The notes beneath the pieces were generated by a model, which saw only the letters and a program-made list of their open reading frames with translations, searched no databases and was not told the DNA's origin. The position numbers were made by a program, and so were the translations under genes. A stretch of 64,000 nt of DNA from assembly GCA_015039465.1 (NCBI GenBank), contig MU130378.1, positions 252,570 through 316,569 on the forward strand. Reading direction: 5' to 3'. Shown here one piece after another: positions 39,200 through 52,500 of the stretch (positions within the stretch are counted from its first letter, which is position 1; each line of letters starts with the position of its first letter). Source of the stretch: Phlegmacium glaucopus. Taxonomy: Eukaryota; Basidiomycota; Agaricomycetes; Agaricales; Cortinariaceae.

Positions 39200-41048
39200 A
39201 CTCTTCCTCAATACGTCTCTAATCCACCTACGTCCTATACCTTCAAAGGTGTCATCGGAAGGCATCACAGCGGAGATTAGTATGGTGGGTTTTGAAACCC
39301 CGACGATGGGTACGATTGAAACGCGTTTCAATCAACTAGGGTAAAATAAATTCAAACAATATCCTCAACGAAAGCACCAGTGGGCCAGCGGTGAAGATGA
39401 AGAAGATGAAGGGTGCAAGTGAATAGTACCTCGGACTAATTGCTTGGACTACTGATGAACACCCTTGTATGTATTTTTGACGGGTAAATTATCGAAGAGG
39501 TCAGTCCGATTCAGAGCATGTCTTTCAGACTAACTAAGCGTTTCGACCAGATATTTACAAAATGATTAATGTCTATATTTCCCTATGCCCTTTTTCGCTG
39601 TGCAACATCCCCTGTTCACTGCCATGATGTGGTTAACCAATGTACCAAACAGTTGTTTTCACTTTTTACAGTGAAAACCCTTAGTCGAGTCAAGTCAAGT
39701 CTTACCGGCTGAACCTAACCCGAAATTTTATTAACTTGCGTCGCCAAAAGGCATACCACAATAAGTAAATGTGATGTTAAATAATAGAGGTGCAAGTCGA
39801 AGCCGTCTAAAAAAAAGGTCCAAACCATGGAGTCCAACCCTTCTGGGGCCTTGCCATACACTAGCCAAGTTGGAAATCTCTGAAAAAAACCTATAGCTTA
39901 CTGAGGGGACATAGTAGTAGCTAGTTATCCAGCATAAAATGAATTCTGTAGTGGAAAGCACCCATTTGTACCGCACTAGGTTGGTTGCTTTATAGTACTA
40001 GTATGGTTCTCATCACTCATTATGAATGTTCATCTCACAGACCAAGTAAATCAATTAATCTAACTATGACAAGGGACACCATTCTATAACAGATAGGATA
40101 TCAATTGTATAGAAAACACGAGAGGGTGGATTCCATTTCAAAGAATCCAGGCAGTCCAAATCTTGCGTTAGAATTGGTACTATTTTGGAGGCATTGGAAT
40201 ACTGTTTAATGCAGGCTGGACAGAATGGTGGTCGCCCGAAAATGACCAGCAAATCCGAGAAAACCAAAAAATTGTGAGATATTTTTTCGGCATTTTCTGA
40301 TACGGGCCAGCTCAATTTGTAGTCCAACACACCAACTCACCTCAAGCCGTGTCACACCGTTCTTTCACAGGTTTTCACGCACGTTTCTCATGTTGTCCTT
40401 CACTCTGACATATGCTGTCCTCCCTGAGACGATGTGGATGCCAGTTACCATCAACCAAGTTCCCGAGTCAACCAAGAGTTCCCGAGTCATTCCCCGAGTC
40501 ATTACCAAGCATTCCATTGTGATCGCATGACCAGGGAATGGACCGTGCGCCATTGACGTGGGAGAGATGGCGAAGGCGATGGGGATGACAGTGATGAACC
40601 TATAACAGGTAACGATAGGGAGAGCTGAGCTGGACTAGCACCTATGAAGGGGTGACAACGTGACAGAGGAGACATCGCGGGAGTAGCGATGAGGTGATGT
40701 TCAGCTACGTTGACATTAGTAACCAACTATGATTGCGACCAAGGAGAGGGACCCTACTAGGGTAATTTCAAGATGTTGTAGAGTCGGAGAACCATAAAGT
40801 AAAAGAATATAAGGGAAGGTTTAGAAAAAAAACTGAAGAGATCAAACAAACGGAATCGTTGTAGATGCCATTGCGAAGAGAGGAGGAAGAGAGAGAAGAT
40901 ATTCCAAGAAGAGGTCTTTTATAATAGTGACAGGTTATTTTTGATGTGATGAGGCTTTTAAGCGTCACGCATTTCTGCGATTGGCTGGCTGTCTATCTGA
41001 AGGACCCCGGTCACTATGAGGCATTTCTCCGCTATACAAAAAATGTTT
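39200..41048. other. Gene-poor stretch
   Basis: About 1.85 kb in which no exon could be supported. Frames on both strands are short and lack motifs. It contains a cluster of three CCCGAGTCA words at 40462-40501 and a run of GTCAA words near 39684-39700. No terminal repeats or transposase-like frames were seen. Confidence 0.45.
40462..40501. repeat. Three copies of CCCGAGTCA in 40 bp
   Basis: Exact nine-base copies at 40462-40470, 40481-40489 and 40493-40501. On the other strand each reads TGACTCGGG, and TGACTC is the half-site-like core bound by Gcn4/AP-1 bZIP factors. No gene start is identified within several hundred bases, so a regulatory role is inference. Confidence 0.5.
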
Positions 41049-42257
41049 TTACTTTTCAGGCAATGTGAACATCTTCAAAGTGACTTTAGCACATCGCCAT
41101 AGTCATCCACTGCGCTTCGTACCTCAAAAATAGATTCAGAAGGTACACCCCATCCTCGTATACCTTCAACACGGTTGTCCATTCTCGTACCCAACATCAT
41201 CCCAACAACAGCGCAGCTCTCTGCGTCGATAATCGGTCCCCCACTAGACCCTGCTGTCGGAAGCGGAGTAAAAAGTAAATGAGAGAGTGCATCGTACGTT
41301 CCAGGCTGTGTAATTGTAGAAGAAATCTCCCTTGCATAAATGATCTTTGACTGCAAGCCCACCTTGGTTTCCCGACCAGCAAAGTCACGATACCCAAGAA
41401 CTTTTCCCTTCACCCACTTCCCCCATGTATCCCCAACCCAAGGATGCCACCCACTTTCGCTGGGCTTCTTATGGCTCACAAAGTGGGCTAAAATAGATGT
41501 ATTTTCATGCGCTGGATATGGCGACACGGGAAGGGTATTAAGTCCAGGAGGGACTTGGCATGAAAGCAGGAGCAAGTCTGAGCGTGGAAGTGCTGAAACA
41601 ACATCAGAGACGGGGTGTACCGTCACAGAATCCCCTGATCCAGCCAGGATGAACGTTCCACTCTGCAGCAAAGCAGATTCTGATAATACCAAAGGCGATT
41701 GGCGCACCTGTAGATAATATGAGGCTGAAAGAAATCATTATCCGATGGAATAATAGTCTTGCCTCTTCCAACGTGTGTGCACAAGTTATAATCAAGGTCT
41801 CCCCCTTCTTGCGACCTTCGACATTGAGGGCGAAACCGGAAGATAAAGCTATCTTGTGATTCGCACCAAGTCGAGCACAATGAGCTACGGTGATAACGTT
41901 TCTACAACTATCAGCTCCTGTTGTCAGATGGGGCCTTCGATTTTCGGATGGCCGAGACTCATAAGGGAGCGAAACATCAAGTACAGTGCCAGAAGTATCG
42001 ATATATTGCTTGATAATGTCCAGTAGAGATGTTTTGTGTTCGCATAAAGTAGCTTGGAGTATATGGCTGTCCAAGAGTAGCGGCACAGACGTCGAGGGCT
42101 CGTCTTGCGTTAGATCAGATGGGTGTAGAGGCCGTTGTCCAATTATTGAGGATGAAATGGTCGCATATGGACATCGACGTGATTTACAGGATAATACTGA
42201 GACTACTCTGCTTCTACAGCACCTGGCGTTGTTGAATACAAGGCTCGGAAAGAGCAT
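41049..42257 (-). CDS. Trypsin-like serine protease (peroxisomal Tysnd1/Deg-like)
   Basis: Chymotrypsin-fold protease resembling the peroxisomal leader-peptide protease Tysnd1 and other Deg-like fungal proteins. Three exons, 367 residues. The catalytic His is in IITCAHTLEE, the nucleophile in TAGSSGGPIID, followed by AVVGMMLGTRM. The Asp is probably in PRSDLLLL. The first intron (41708-41762) has a GC donor (GCAAGA); no GT donor in the right phase exists and read-through ends early. The last intron (41073-41122) replaces a 20-residue read-through end by the short end MFTLPEK. The N-terminus is basic and could be a targeting signal; there is no SKL-type C-terminus. ATG 42257 is chosen because the upstream extension lacks ATG. 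Confidence 0.8.
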
Positions 42258-42314
42258 TACAACTTTTGGGTAAGAAGTTAGAATTTGACTTTTAGGAAAC
42301 CCCAAAAACGGAAA

Positions 42315-45300
42315 TCAGCCTTTCCCAACATATCTCTGTTTCTCATACTCTTTCCACAATGCCTTTAGAGTCGCTTTCCCACCAGCATCCAACGCACTAA
42401 CCATCAACGCATCCCGACTATGTTCGTTCATCATCGCACATAGCGCAAACAAGCCTGGTTCCAACTCTTTGCGGACCTCCAAGGACAAAATGCACAACGA
42501 ATCGTTCATGGCTTCAATATACGCTTGCAACACATACGCGGCATGCTTGGAGAATGGCTTTGCCAGAGATTCCGCCTTTTGTAAATCCAAAGTGGGTGAT
42601 GACAATATTCGTACGGTGGTTTTAGTGTTCAGACTTTCAAGAAGCCGTCCAAGAGCTTTCCCTTCTTCTGCCCCGAGAGGACGCGATGCACTTATCCACT
42701 GTGGTTGAGTGTTCATGACAAGAGTCTTTTGCTTTGCTCCAAGATTTGGACGGCAGCTGCGAATGGACAGTAGAAGTTGCCGTAGAACCATGCCGAGATG
42801 GGGAAGTGTAGCAGTCACAAGGTCCCGTCGTAGCCGGACGAGTGAACTTGAAATAGCAATGATTTTGTGGAAAATCGTGACCTCCGTATCTTGATCATGG
42901 ACTTGAGAATGTGCGAGCGTTTTAGATATGAATAACCAGATTCCAGCTGCATCCATCGACCGTAACGCGGCTTGCTGTAGAGGGGTTGGTAAACAGGAAT
43001 GCTATCATTATTCTTTTTCAAAAATGCTTTACCTGATCGGAACAATGTTGTGCTAGCAGATCTAGGACTTGTAGACGCAATTTCAAAGGTCCACGGACGA
43101 AGACGTTATGGCCAGCAAATTCATTGATAGACCGCGTCGCGAACTTCTGAATGTGAGCCAAGGTATCTAATGGGCAGGAGAATTAGTGAAAGAAGTAAAA
43201 AGAAATGACGATGCGAGCTTACGTGATGGATGTTCTCTCAGCAACAGTGCTGAGAAGTGCACGAGATATATTAATTGAGATGTCGACAGACACCTAAGAT
43301 CCGACAATGTATCGGAGACAAGGGACAGGAGGTACTTGAAATCTGTTAGGGACATTCCTCTACAACTTCTGCCAAAGTGAATATCTAATTGCTTTCGACC
43401 TAACATAGGCACATCAGGGCAAAGATTCAGGCGTCTAACACCAAGATAATAGCACTGTTACTTACTTAGAGAGCCTACAGCGTCGTAGAATGAGATGTAG
43501 ACAGCAACGATGAGATCCATATGCGACGGACGTTCTGCTTCAGGCCGATGACCAAATTCCCGCAGAATAACGGCAAATGCAAGCACTTTGAGATTGTCCA
43601 CGCCTTCGTTGCGTAGGCCGGTATCAGATTCACGAGCAGACATCAGTCGCGATACCATTTTTTCCCCGATAAAATGAATGGAAGGGTCTGCTGAAACAAA
43701 TCTTCAGAACAACCAGCATGGTGAACTTGATGGACAACACACCTGAAATCATCGTGGATCCCAACCATCCACCAAGACAAAGGAGTCTGTACCAGCCGGA
43801 CATTATGCTAATCAATTGGACTACATCTTCATCCTGTATTTTTTGGTCTGAACTGAGAAGGACGCGCGGCAATAGAGAGGAGGATAGGTTCTGATGAAGA
43901 TCCCGGATCACAATTGTAATGTCGTCCGGTAAGCTATCATCAATTTAATATTGTAAAATAAAAGGACAGAACTTGAAAACTGACCTGTCCGCCGGAAACT
44001 CCTTCGTTAAAAGGTCGATCAATTCGATAAAACTCTGAGCACGAATGCCTAGAGACGTGTCAAAGATGTTCTGATCATATAGAGCCAGAACGTTGAGGAG
44101 CGGCTTCGAGCCACCATTCCTGGATGCTTTCAACAATTTCCTAGCAAGACGGTAAAGTAAGCGATGGCAGAAAATAATTAATAGTCTGATCGACGAACGA
44201 AAAGTAGATTTCCGTCAAGTCAAGCGTGGCTCTATTAAATTCTCCAACAATGCTCGGATCCATCCCATCTTGCTCTTTCAAGATGTTTAGTATACATGGG
44301 GAGAGTTCATGACTCTAACATGATCAAATCAGCAAGTTAAATTATGAGCCACAAAATGTAAAGAAAGACTCACAGAATATTGGGGAATAGATGAGCCTCC
44401 TTGCAGATGGGCATGTTTCAGGAAAACACGAATTACAATCAGAGCTCCAGGAACGGCCATATGCTGAGTGAACGGCAACGCATTGAGCACATTATCAACA
44501 GCCATAGCACGCTTAATCAGGTCAGAGAGATTCTTCCCCGGAAAGTACTCCATAGGGAAGAACAGTAAAAGTCGATAAGTGGCCACTTTTTCGAGAATCG
44601 AGGGAAGTTCTAGCCGATCTATAACAGTACTATCAAGAGGAGCTGTTTTTTTATCCAATATATCGAGTAATACACCTAGAAGAAATGGTAAGATAACCTT
44701 CCTACTCTCAACGGCTCCACAAACTTACTTCGAACATTCCTCAACTCCCAAAAGTGAGCAGAATGAAGCGCCTGCAAAAATATTTGCTCAGGCTGCAAGT
44801 AACTTCCTGAAGGCGTCATGCGAGAAATGTCAATGGCCACAACAATATTGAGGAGCCTTTCAAGTTGCTGAGATGAAGCTGATTGACTTGTTGGAATCAT
44901 CAACACAAATCATTTCGAATAAAGATAGAGAATTCACTAACTCAATAACAGGCAACCATCTTTCAAAAATCATGTGCATGATAGCGAGGGCGCATTCAGC
45001 TCTTCCAGGTTCAATTTTGGTAAGATGATGAGCATGACCAGACCAATGGACATCCGCCGGGCAGAAGTGGCTTTCTAGATACTTCAAAATTCGTTCCATC
45101 AGATCTTCCACTCTTTGTGGATCGTCATGAGATGAAGCGCAGAGCAGAACGCGAAACTGAAAAACTACCCGTCAGCGCCAGAAATTCAATCTTTTTGACG
45201 AAGACGAACTAATTCGAGGGTCAGCTCAGGTAGAAGCTCGTCGTTACCGGAAAGATCTGCCAATTTGTTGAAAAGCTTTGGTACATGGTTCAGAGGTAAC

Positions 45301-47440
45301 AATGAGTTTTTTGATGTGTCCAGAGCGTATAGCAGGCGAAGCGTAGAGGCGAGAACCACCTCAGTCGACCACACATCTATATCGTCTTGCTTTTTGAGTA
45401 CCTTCAAGGCTTTGGAGATCGTATGATGCACAAATTCCGTCCGAAAGTCGACAACGCAAACTCGAAGTTCCTCGAGGATATCTGAAGGAAGAGAATGAAC
45501 AGGCAATGAAGAAAGGACAATTGAAGTCAAATTGGCAACAAGACAATACGTAACCGCCAATTCTTTCACGTCAGGGTCTTTCGCTGTCGCAGTTGTTGAC
45601 GTCTTGAGTTTCTTTCGAGCCCCTTCTGCCCCATCACCTTCTTGTTTGCGAGATATAGCATAGTACAGCTCCCACATATTTTTTAAAGTCCTGAGAACAT
45701 GTTTAACAGTCGGCAGGCATTGATTGGCTGTCAAAGAATTATGTAGTGCATTCGAGAGTAGAACTAGATGCGTTGCGTTCATGATAGGATTTGAACATTC
45801 GACCTGATACCGTTCTCGGCCCCGGATTGGACAAGGGGGCCTCTCAGAGATGATGGATTCAAAAAGGGATTCTATAAGGTTGTTCATAGTTCGGGTTTTG
45901 GTGTGGTATTCCACTAAAGTTGCAAGGAAATCGAAGTAACCCTTGTCATATTCTTGGATCTGAGGGAAGTATGTTGAGATAGAACAGCCATAGACAAAAT
46001 GGTTTTGAAGCAACGTACTTGGAGAATGCGGACGAGAATATGTGGGAGAACTGGAACGACTAGATCAAAATCATCATGAAGAAGCATGGAAAGACATTTA
46101 AGAGCAAGGGCCGTAGTCTGGAAATGGGTGGCTGTTTGTTTAGTTGTCAGTCTGAAAATCGACAGGGTTATGGAGCAATTTGACGCACTTTTCCAGCTAT
46201 CATTTAAAGTTGTCAAAGAACTTTCTAAAAGTTGATTGAGGACTACTTGGGTGGTAAGCTGTCTTCGATGAAAGAGATTTTCTTGGTTAACAATTTGAAG
46301 AAGAGCGATCCTAGTTGTCCAAACTCGACTCGATTGATCGTGGTCTCGCAGAATTCCTTCGCACGATACAAAGAATCGCACACCAGCGCCGTGAAGTTCA
46401 TCAAGGGCTGTTCCGCCTGAATGTTGAGATCCTTGACCGAAAAGAGCACCTCGATGTTTTTTTAGGGAATGGATGTAGTGGACGTAGATTTGTGGGAGGG
46501 TGTCCATTACGAGATTTCCGTGACTTTTGTTCCAGGTTCGTAAATTCTGCAACAAAGCTGATTCGGTATTTCCGTCTTGACTCTGGCGCAAAATATCGAG
46601 ATTGAAGATCGTGTCAATACCAGCTTCAACTATGCCGCTTTTGAGGGACTCGTGTATACCAGAGTCATTCGCAACCGCATGAAGCCAGTGGTGAAGATGC
46701 GATTGTAAGAAAGTTTGATGTAGCTGGCAAAAACTCTCGTCAATCTCACATATTCATGTGGTAGCCAAACCCGTACTTTTTTCTTGTTAGAAGAGTTGTT
46801 CAAAGAATTACGATAGGAATTTACGACCAATCGTCCATTTTTAACAAATCCCGTGTCAAGTGGGTTCGAGAAAAGAAAGCCAAGCAGAGCACCAAAACAC
46901 TCTAGCAATAGCTCGCTATTCATTCTCTGCACCGCTAATGGCCAGAGGATGATCAGGCAAGAACTAGCCAGTTGCGAAAGTTGCTCTCTTTCCTCTTCAC
47001 GAACATGAATGAATGAATTCAGAAAGGCCACAACGACTGGTCCAACGGGTATGCGATGAAGCAATGGCGCCAGCCATGTTTTAATTGAACGAGAGTCGGT
47101 GGTGGCTTTCCGAGGAGGACCAGGAGAAGTAACGAGTTCCAAAAGAAGTCTCCAATAACGTTTATCAAACAGTGGATTCAAAGCACTACAATGATTCAAA
47201 ATATGAAGATAAAACACAATAAAAAAACCCCTACATTTCCTTCCCTTTATCTTTCAGAAATTTTGCAAGAATCCAATCTACTATGACTTCAGCTTTGCTC
47301 GGCACATAGAACGACGCGTCTTCCCATGCTTGTTGAGCAATCTCAATCTTGGAAAGTCCTCCAGCTAATGGTGGGTCCGATGCTGACTTCAGAGACCGAA
47401 CGAAGTCTTGAGAAGAGTGGGTAGGATTCGTTAGATCCAT
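42315..47440 (-). CDS. URB2: Urb2/Npa2-family ribosome biogenesis protein
   Basis: Large helical-repeat protein of early 60S pre-ribosomes (with Urb1/Npa1 in yeast). The gene is split into more than a dozen short exons; I estimate 1,400-1,500 residues. Seen: N-terminal block SLKSASDPPLAGGLSKIEIA and KAEVIVDWILAKFLKD, a first intron at 47186-47234, helical repeats throughout, and the diagnostic C-terminal Urb2 domain in the last exon (42315-42956) with LEPGLFALCAMM, SALDAGGKATLKALW and EYEKQR. Individual internal junctions were not all resolved. The frames of the main exons follow each other in conserved order without disabling stops. The gene is head-to-head with an RBR ligase gene, 150 bp between starts. 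Confidence 0.85.
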
Positions 47441-47590
47441 TCGATATGAGGAGGTTCAGCCTTGGGTTCATTTTAAATTTCGACGAACGGCCCGGACCGT
47501 CCAGCCCGATGACTTCACCTATACACTGCGAATCCATCTAACATTGTTAACATATACATATGTTACCGACATTTACATATCTAAATCTAA
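47441..47590. promoter_or_regulatory. Shared promoter of URB2 and the RBR ligase gene
   Basis: The 150 bp between divergent start codons. It contains an ACATATACATATGT-like near-palindrome (about 47551-47563) and A/T-rich DNA close to the plus-strand start. Function is inferred from position. Confidence 0.4.
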
Positions 47591-49285
47591 ATGCCACCCG
47601 CAATTGCAGAAATGGGAGCTGATATTCCCGCATCCCACAACCCCGACGACCTTGAAGATCGTCGACAGTGTCAATCAATGCAAAAAGAGGAGTTTGAAGT
47701 CCTAGAGGTGTGGAAGATTTTCACCGTCAATTGATAGCTTACCAAACACCTATTTTCATAACTCAAAAGTCTATCTATCCAGAATACATTTCTATGCGGA
47801 ACTCGGAAGGCCATATTAAGCTCGAGATCCCCGTTGAATTTGAGATACCTAGGTCTGTCATTATCGAGGAGGATAATTCGATATCAACGGCGGCTGTACT
47901 CGAAAACAAAAAGTCACTCCGTGAAACGCTTACTCTATCTGCTCTCCCGCCTTTGTTACTTCACGTTTTACTACCTCCTTCTTATCCGTTCCATAGTCCA
48001 CCTGAAATAATGTCTCTCCGAGCGACGAACATGTGGATACCCAACATCCAAGTTCTCCAGGCTGCCTTGATCGAGATGTGGCACACTGGCGAGCAAGTTC
48101 TTTATAACTGGGTTGAATACATCCGTACTGGGGAATTTCTTCAGGCGATCAGGTTAGCCGAAGGCTCTATTATTATGTGCGTCTCTATGTGGATCATTCC
48201 AAGTACATAAGTCAATTGTTTCTGCTAGGCTTCCTCATCCAGCTCCTCAACTTCTCTCTTCGTTATTTTTAGCACATGAACTCTCTTCAAAATCTACACA
48301 ATTCTCTCGGAATTCATACTCATGCTCAATCTGTCTTACCCAACTCAAAGGATCCAAATGCCTACAATTATCATGCGACCACATCTTTTGTCGGTCCTGC
48401 CTCGAAGATTTCTGGAAAATGTGCATCACGGAGGGAGATATCGACCGCGTTGGATGTCCAGATCCGGGATGTGTCAAGGAAAGCCGTGAAGCAGACGAAG
48501 AGGAGGTTGCCAGAGTGGTCAGTGACGCGGAGGTACGTCGATGGAAGTGGCTGAGGGAGAAACGCGACATTGATAGAGGTTCTTTGGTCAAATCATGTTG
48601 ATCGCGGGTCTAATTGCTTATTGTCGTCTAGATCCAACGGTGGTGCACTGTCCTGTTCCAGTATGTCAGGCGCCTGTACCGAAACCAAGCGACATTGATG
48701 ATAATTCGACGGAGTCTGGTTGGAATAAACTCAGGCAATGTTCTCGATGCGGGTTCTCGTTCTGCGTATTTTGTAAACGAACATGGTAAGTGTTGTTGAC
48801 TCGACGGTGTGATTTTAATAAAGGGAAACAAAGGCATGGACCTATTGATGCATGCCCAATTGCTCAATTCGAGAGTTTGGCTCAGGAATACCTGGAAACG
48901 AAAGAAGGGTCTCCGGAGCGTGAAAGACTGGAACAGCGATTTGGACGAATGAATATACGGCGACTAATTGCTCGATACGAGGAAGAGAAAGTGAATTTGC
49001 AGTGGTTGAGTGCATCTACTACGAAGTGTCCTGGATGTCATTGTTATGTGGAGAAATCCATGGGTTGCAACCATGTAAGAAAGATATTTTATTTTATTGG
49101 ATTCCCAAGCTTATAGATTTGTGTAGATGAAATGCTGGAAGTGCTTACAACACTTTTGCTATCGGTGTGGGACAAGATTGAGAGCTGATGAACCGTATTC
49201 CCATTTTTCATTTCCTGGAAACGGGTGTTTCCAGCGGCTGTTTGATCAAAATTTGGATGAAGATGATTGGGAGGCTGTTGTCTGA
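47591..49285 (+). CDS. ITT1: RWD-RBR E3 ubiquitin ligase (RNF14/Itt1 family)
   Basis: RING-between-RING ligase; RNF14 relatives bind stalled ribosomes and yeast Itt1 affects translation termination. Six exons (introns 47708-47769, 48153-48228, 48579-48631, 48786-48833, 49075-49126), 467 residues. The N-terminal RWD domain covers roughly residues 20-170 (EEFEVLESIYPEY, LLLHVLLPPSYPFHSPPE). RING1 is CSICLTQL..CDHIFCRSCL. The in-between domain has CPVPVCQAPV and CSRCGFSFCVFC. RING2 is KCPGCHCYVEKSMGCNHMKC, with the thioester Cys just before NHM (GCNHM). The closing cysteines are in CLQHFCYRCG. The first intron sits within the RWD start, so the genomic frame alone would miss the first 39 residues. 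Confidence 0.93.
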
Positions 49286-49543
49286 GACTGTTTGTGCATA
49301 GAATGAATCATATGAATTCAAATAAAATAAAAAATTCAAAGCCCGCGCGTTATGTTCTAGACAAGCCTTTGCCCCTCCTATTCAAGCACAACTTCGTTTT
49401 CTGTTTCTTGCCTCTGCTTTTTCTCCTTCTTATTTCTTTCAAAAAGACTCCAAATCTGAATCCAATCTTCATATTGATACCACCAATTTTGTGTCAATAC
49501 CCTATCCAACATACCCGCCTACCCCACTGCTCAACATCTTGTA
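49286..49543. other. Short intergenic region before KH gene
   Basis: Separates two same-strand genes. It is T/C-rich in its second half (for example CTTTTTCTCCTTCTTATTTC), as is common in fungal core promoters. No gene was seen. Confidence 0.4.
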
Positions 49544-52500
49544 ATGGATGTCTACACAACTTCTTTTACTTATCCACGCAGGTCGCGACATGGTCATTCC
49601 CCTGCTTCGTCTCTCGACTTCCGGTCAGACATTCGCAACACAGATTCCACTCCTCAGCAGAAACCCTCAGATATCTCCGTTACTTCAGACGCAGAAGCCA
49701 TTCAAAAACTCGCAATGATGGCCATGTCCTTGCACGGTTGTCACGTATCATACTTCATGGTAGATCAAGGCAAAGGGTGGAATTTTCATATCACTGGAGC
49801 GTATCAGCAAGTCATGATCACTCGTGGGTTGATTCTAAAGGAGTGTCCCATCCAAGTCAGTCCCCTTTCTAGTCTTCTTTCACTACGCCGCCCTAACAAA
49901 GGCTTCAGCATCATGTGGCAATCAAAGTGACGCGGTCCGAGATTCTTGACTCCCCCTTTTCGAAGCCTGCCTTAAAGCCTGAAGTTCGACGCAGGCTAGA
50001 CGACATCGCATCTCAGTCTGTAGCTCATATAGCTGTCGTCAACAGCCCGTTGGCACTTTCTAATCGCACTCCGCCGGATGGAATTAGTAGCAGCGCTGGT
50101 TGGTCAGGTCTGGAGACAGAGCGCGTCTGTGAGCTGGTAGTCACTGGTACCGAAGATGCTGTTGATCTTGCCCGTGTTCGATTACTGGTCATGTTGGATG
50201 AATTAGTGTGTCCTTTGTCTTTTTACGCGGTTCTCCCTTTTACTGACCTCAATTCAGAGCGGCCTTCATTCAGAACCTTGTGAGATTGACCATAAGCTAC
50301 ATGCCATTATTGCTGGTCGGAAAAGGAGCATGTTGCAGTCCATTCAAGAAGAGACTGCAACGAATATATATTACCCATCACCATTACAGGATCTCTTGGG
50401 CCCCGATGCTAACGCTACCAATCCGTCAACGGCAACCCGTAATGGTAATATCATTTGGATCACGGGCGAGTTCTTTGGGGTACAAAGAGCACGCGACATG
50501 CTTTTCCAGGTTTCCCTCAATAAAGTGTGTCTTAAAATCACAACGTAGTTTTTATTTTCTTGACACCAACCTCCAGAACAAAATGGTCATCTCGAGAGAC
50601 ACCGCAATTCTTCCTCGAAAACTAGATTGGATGGTTACTGACCGGGCCGATGACTTGAAATCCATTATGAGCGACAACGCAACCTTTATTCAATTCCCAG
50701 CTCTTGGTAGCTCGACGAGCTTGATCACGGTTTATGGTGACCACAGGGTGAATATTCAACGCACGATACGGTCTATCATGCAACTTGTAAGTTCTTCGCA
50801 TCTCCGGTCGTGATCAACCCTAACCTGTATACAGGCTTGTCAATACTATGTCGGCTCATTTTGGCTTTTACCAGTGCAATTTAATGCACTGCTGCCGCCT
50901 CCGAATCTCAACACCACTGCCATTACGGGGTTGCTCAAGCAAGTTTCGGTTGCGACTGGGGCAGAGGTTGTATTTAAAAGCATGTGCTTCGAGATGCATG
51001 GTCTCGAACACGAAGTTCGTGCGGCTGTAAACATGATCATGGAAGTGGATATTATCAAAGTGCGTCTTTCGCCCTAACCCCATATTCTCACTTCTCAGAT
51101 GTTCCACCCAGACTTTCCATCACGAGATTCGGTTCCAGATAGAGCTGTCCAACGAGCACCGAGAGTTTATAAGTGGGAAGAAGAACGGAAAAATCAACAA
51201 GATCATGCAAACTACAAATGTCAAAATCAAGTTCGAGACTTTCAACGACCACAATTTCCTCATCGATATTGCCGGCCCTGATACTTCGGTACTCCAAGGA
51301 CTTACGCTTCTACAGGAAGAACTGCCCGCCGAGATCTCTTTCCATGTTCCCGAAGGTTATCACAAACGCATTATTGGGGTAGGTGGCCGAAGCATCCAGC
51401 GTATTATGAAGAAGTACGGCGTATATGTCAAGTTCTCCAATGCGGAAGAATTTGCGGCACTAGGTGGCTACAACGACAATGACGACAATGTCGTTGCTCG
51501 AACCCCAGCGAAAAATGCCATTAACCTAGATAACTTGAAACAATCCGTTATGGAGTTGGTCAACCCTAAGGTCGGTGATATTCTGTATCATCTCGTGATA
51601 TTTTACATACCCAACTCTCCATTCTAGGATAAAGATTTTGTCAACGAAACCGTTTCAATTCCTCGGCGTTATCACCGGACACTATTGGGCGAGAAAAGTA
51701 TCTTTATCCATGACATCGAAACCAAGACAAATTCGCGGGTCCGTTTCCCTGACAAGGAATCAGCATCCGATGTCGTCACAATTTACGGGCCTGAAAGTCA
51801 GGTCCAGATTGCGGCCACCATGCTTTTGGTACGTAACTTTTCAATTTCCTTTTTGATACTCCCCAATCCTCATCTTTTCTTGATTAGGATCATGTCCCAT
51901 TCGAAGCAGATATGGCTGTTCCACCCAGCGCCGAGCTCCCACGCGTCTGTGCTTCCCCGGAGTTCATCGGGTTGACGGAACACGTCAAACGTGAGTTGCA
52001 AGTCTCAATCACACCCAATTTCAAGAAACCAACCGTGTCAAATGGACACTCGGGTTCTGAAACCCCAACTGAATATTCATTCAAATTCCGTTGTCAACGC
52101 AGTAACAGCGACTTCTTGATCACTGCCAGAGAGATGCTAGAGCATTTCTTGCAGAATCATAATGTTCATGTCTATCCATCGGCGACTGCGCATACTCACA
52201 AGAAGAATGATTCATTCGCGGAGGCTTTTCCACATTTCGACAGCAAAGTGCTCTCAACAGCGAGGACCCGAGGGCATGGTATGATTTTTTTTTGTTGGTC
52301 TCCTGCGTGCTAAAGCCTTGATGTCTTCAGAATCTATGGATATGGGCCGCTCTGATGTCATGGCTGACCGTAGGTTGAGGCTTGCGAACTCATCTCCAGA
52401 TGTGAAAGCCTTGTTCAATTCACCAGCATATATCTACAACCTCGACTCCCAGGAAGACGTAGAAACGAATTACCTTGCAGGGCCTGGGCCTGTGCAAGGT

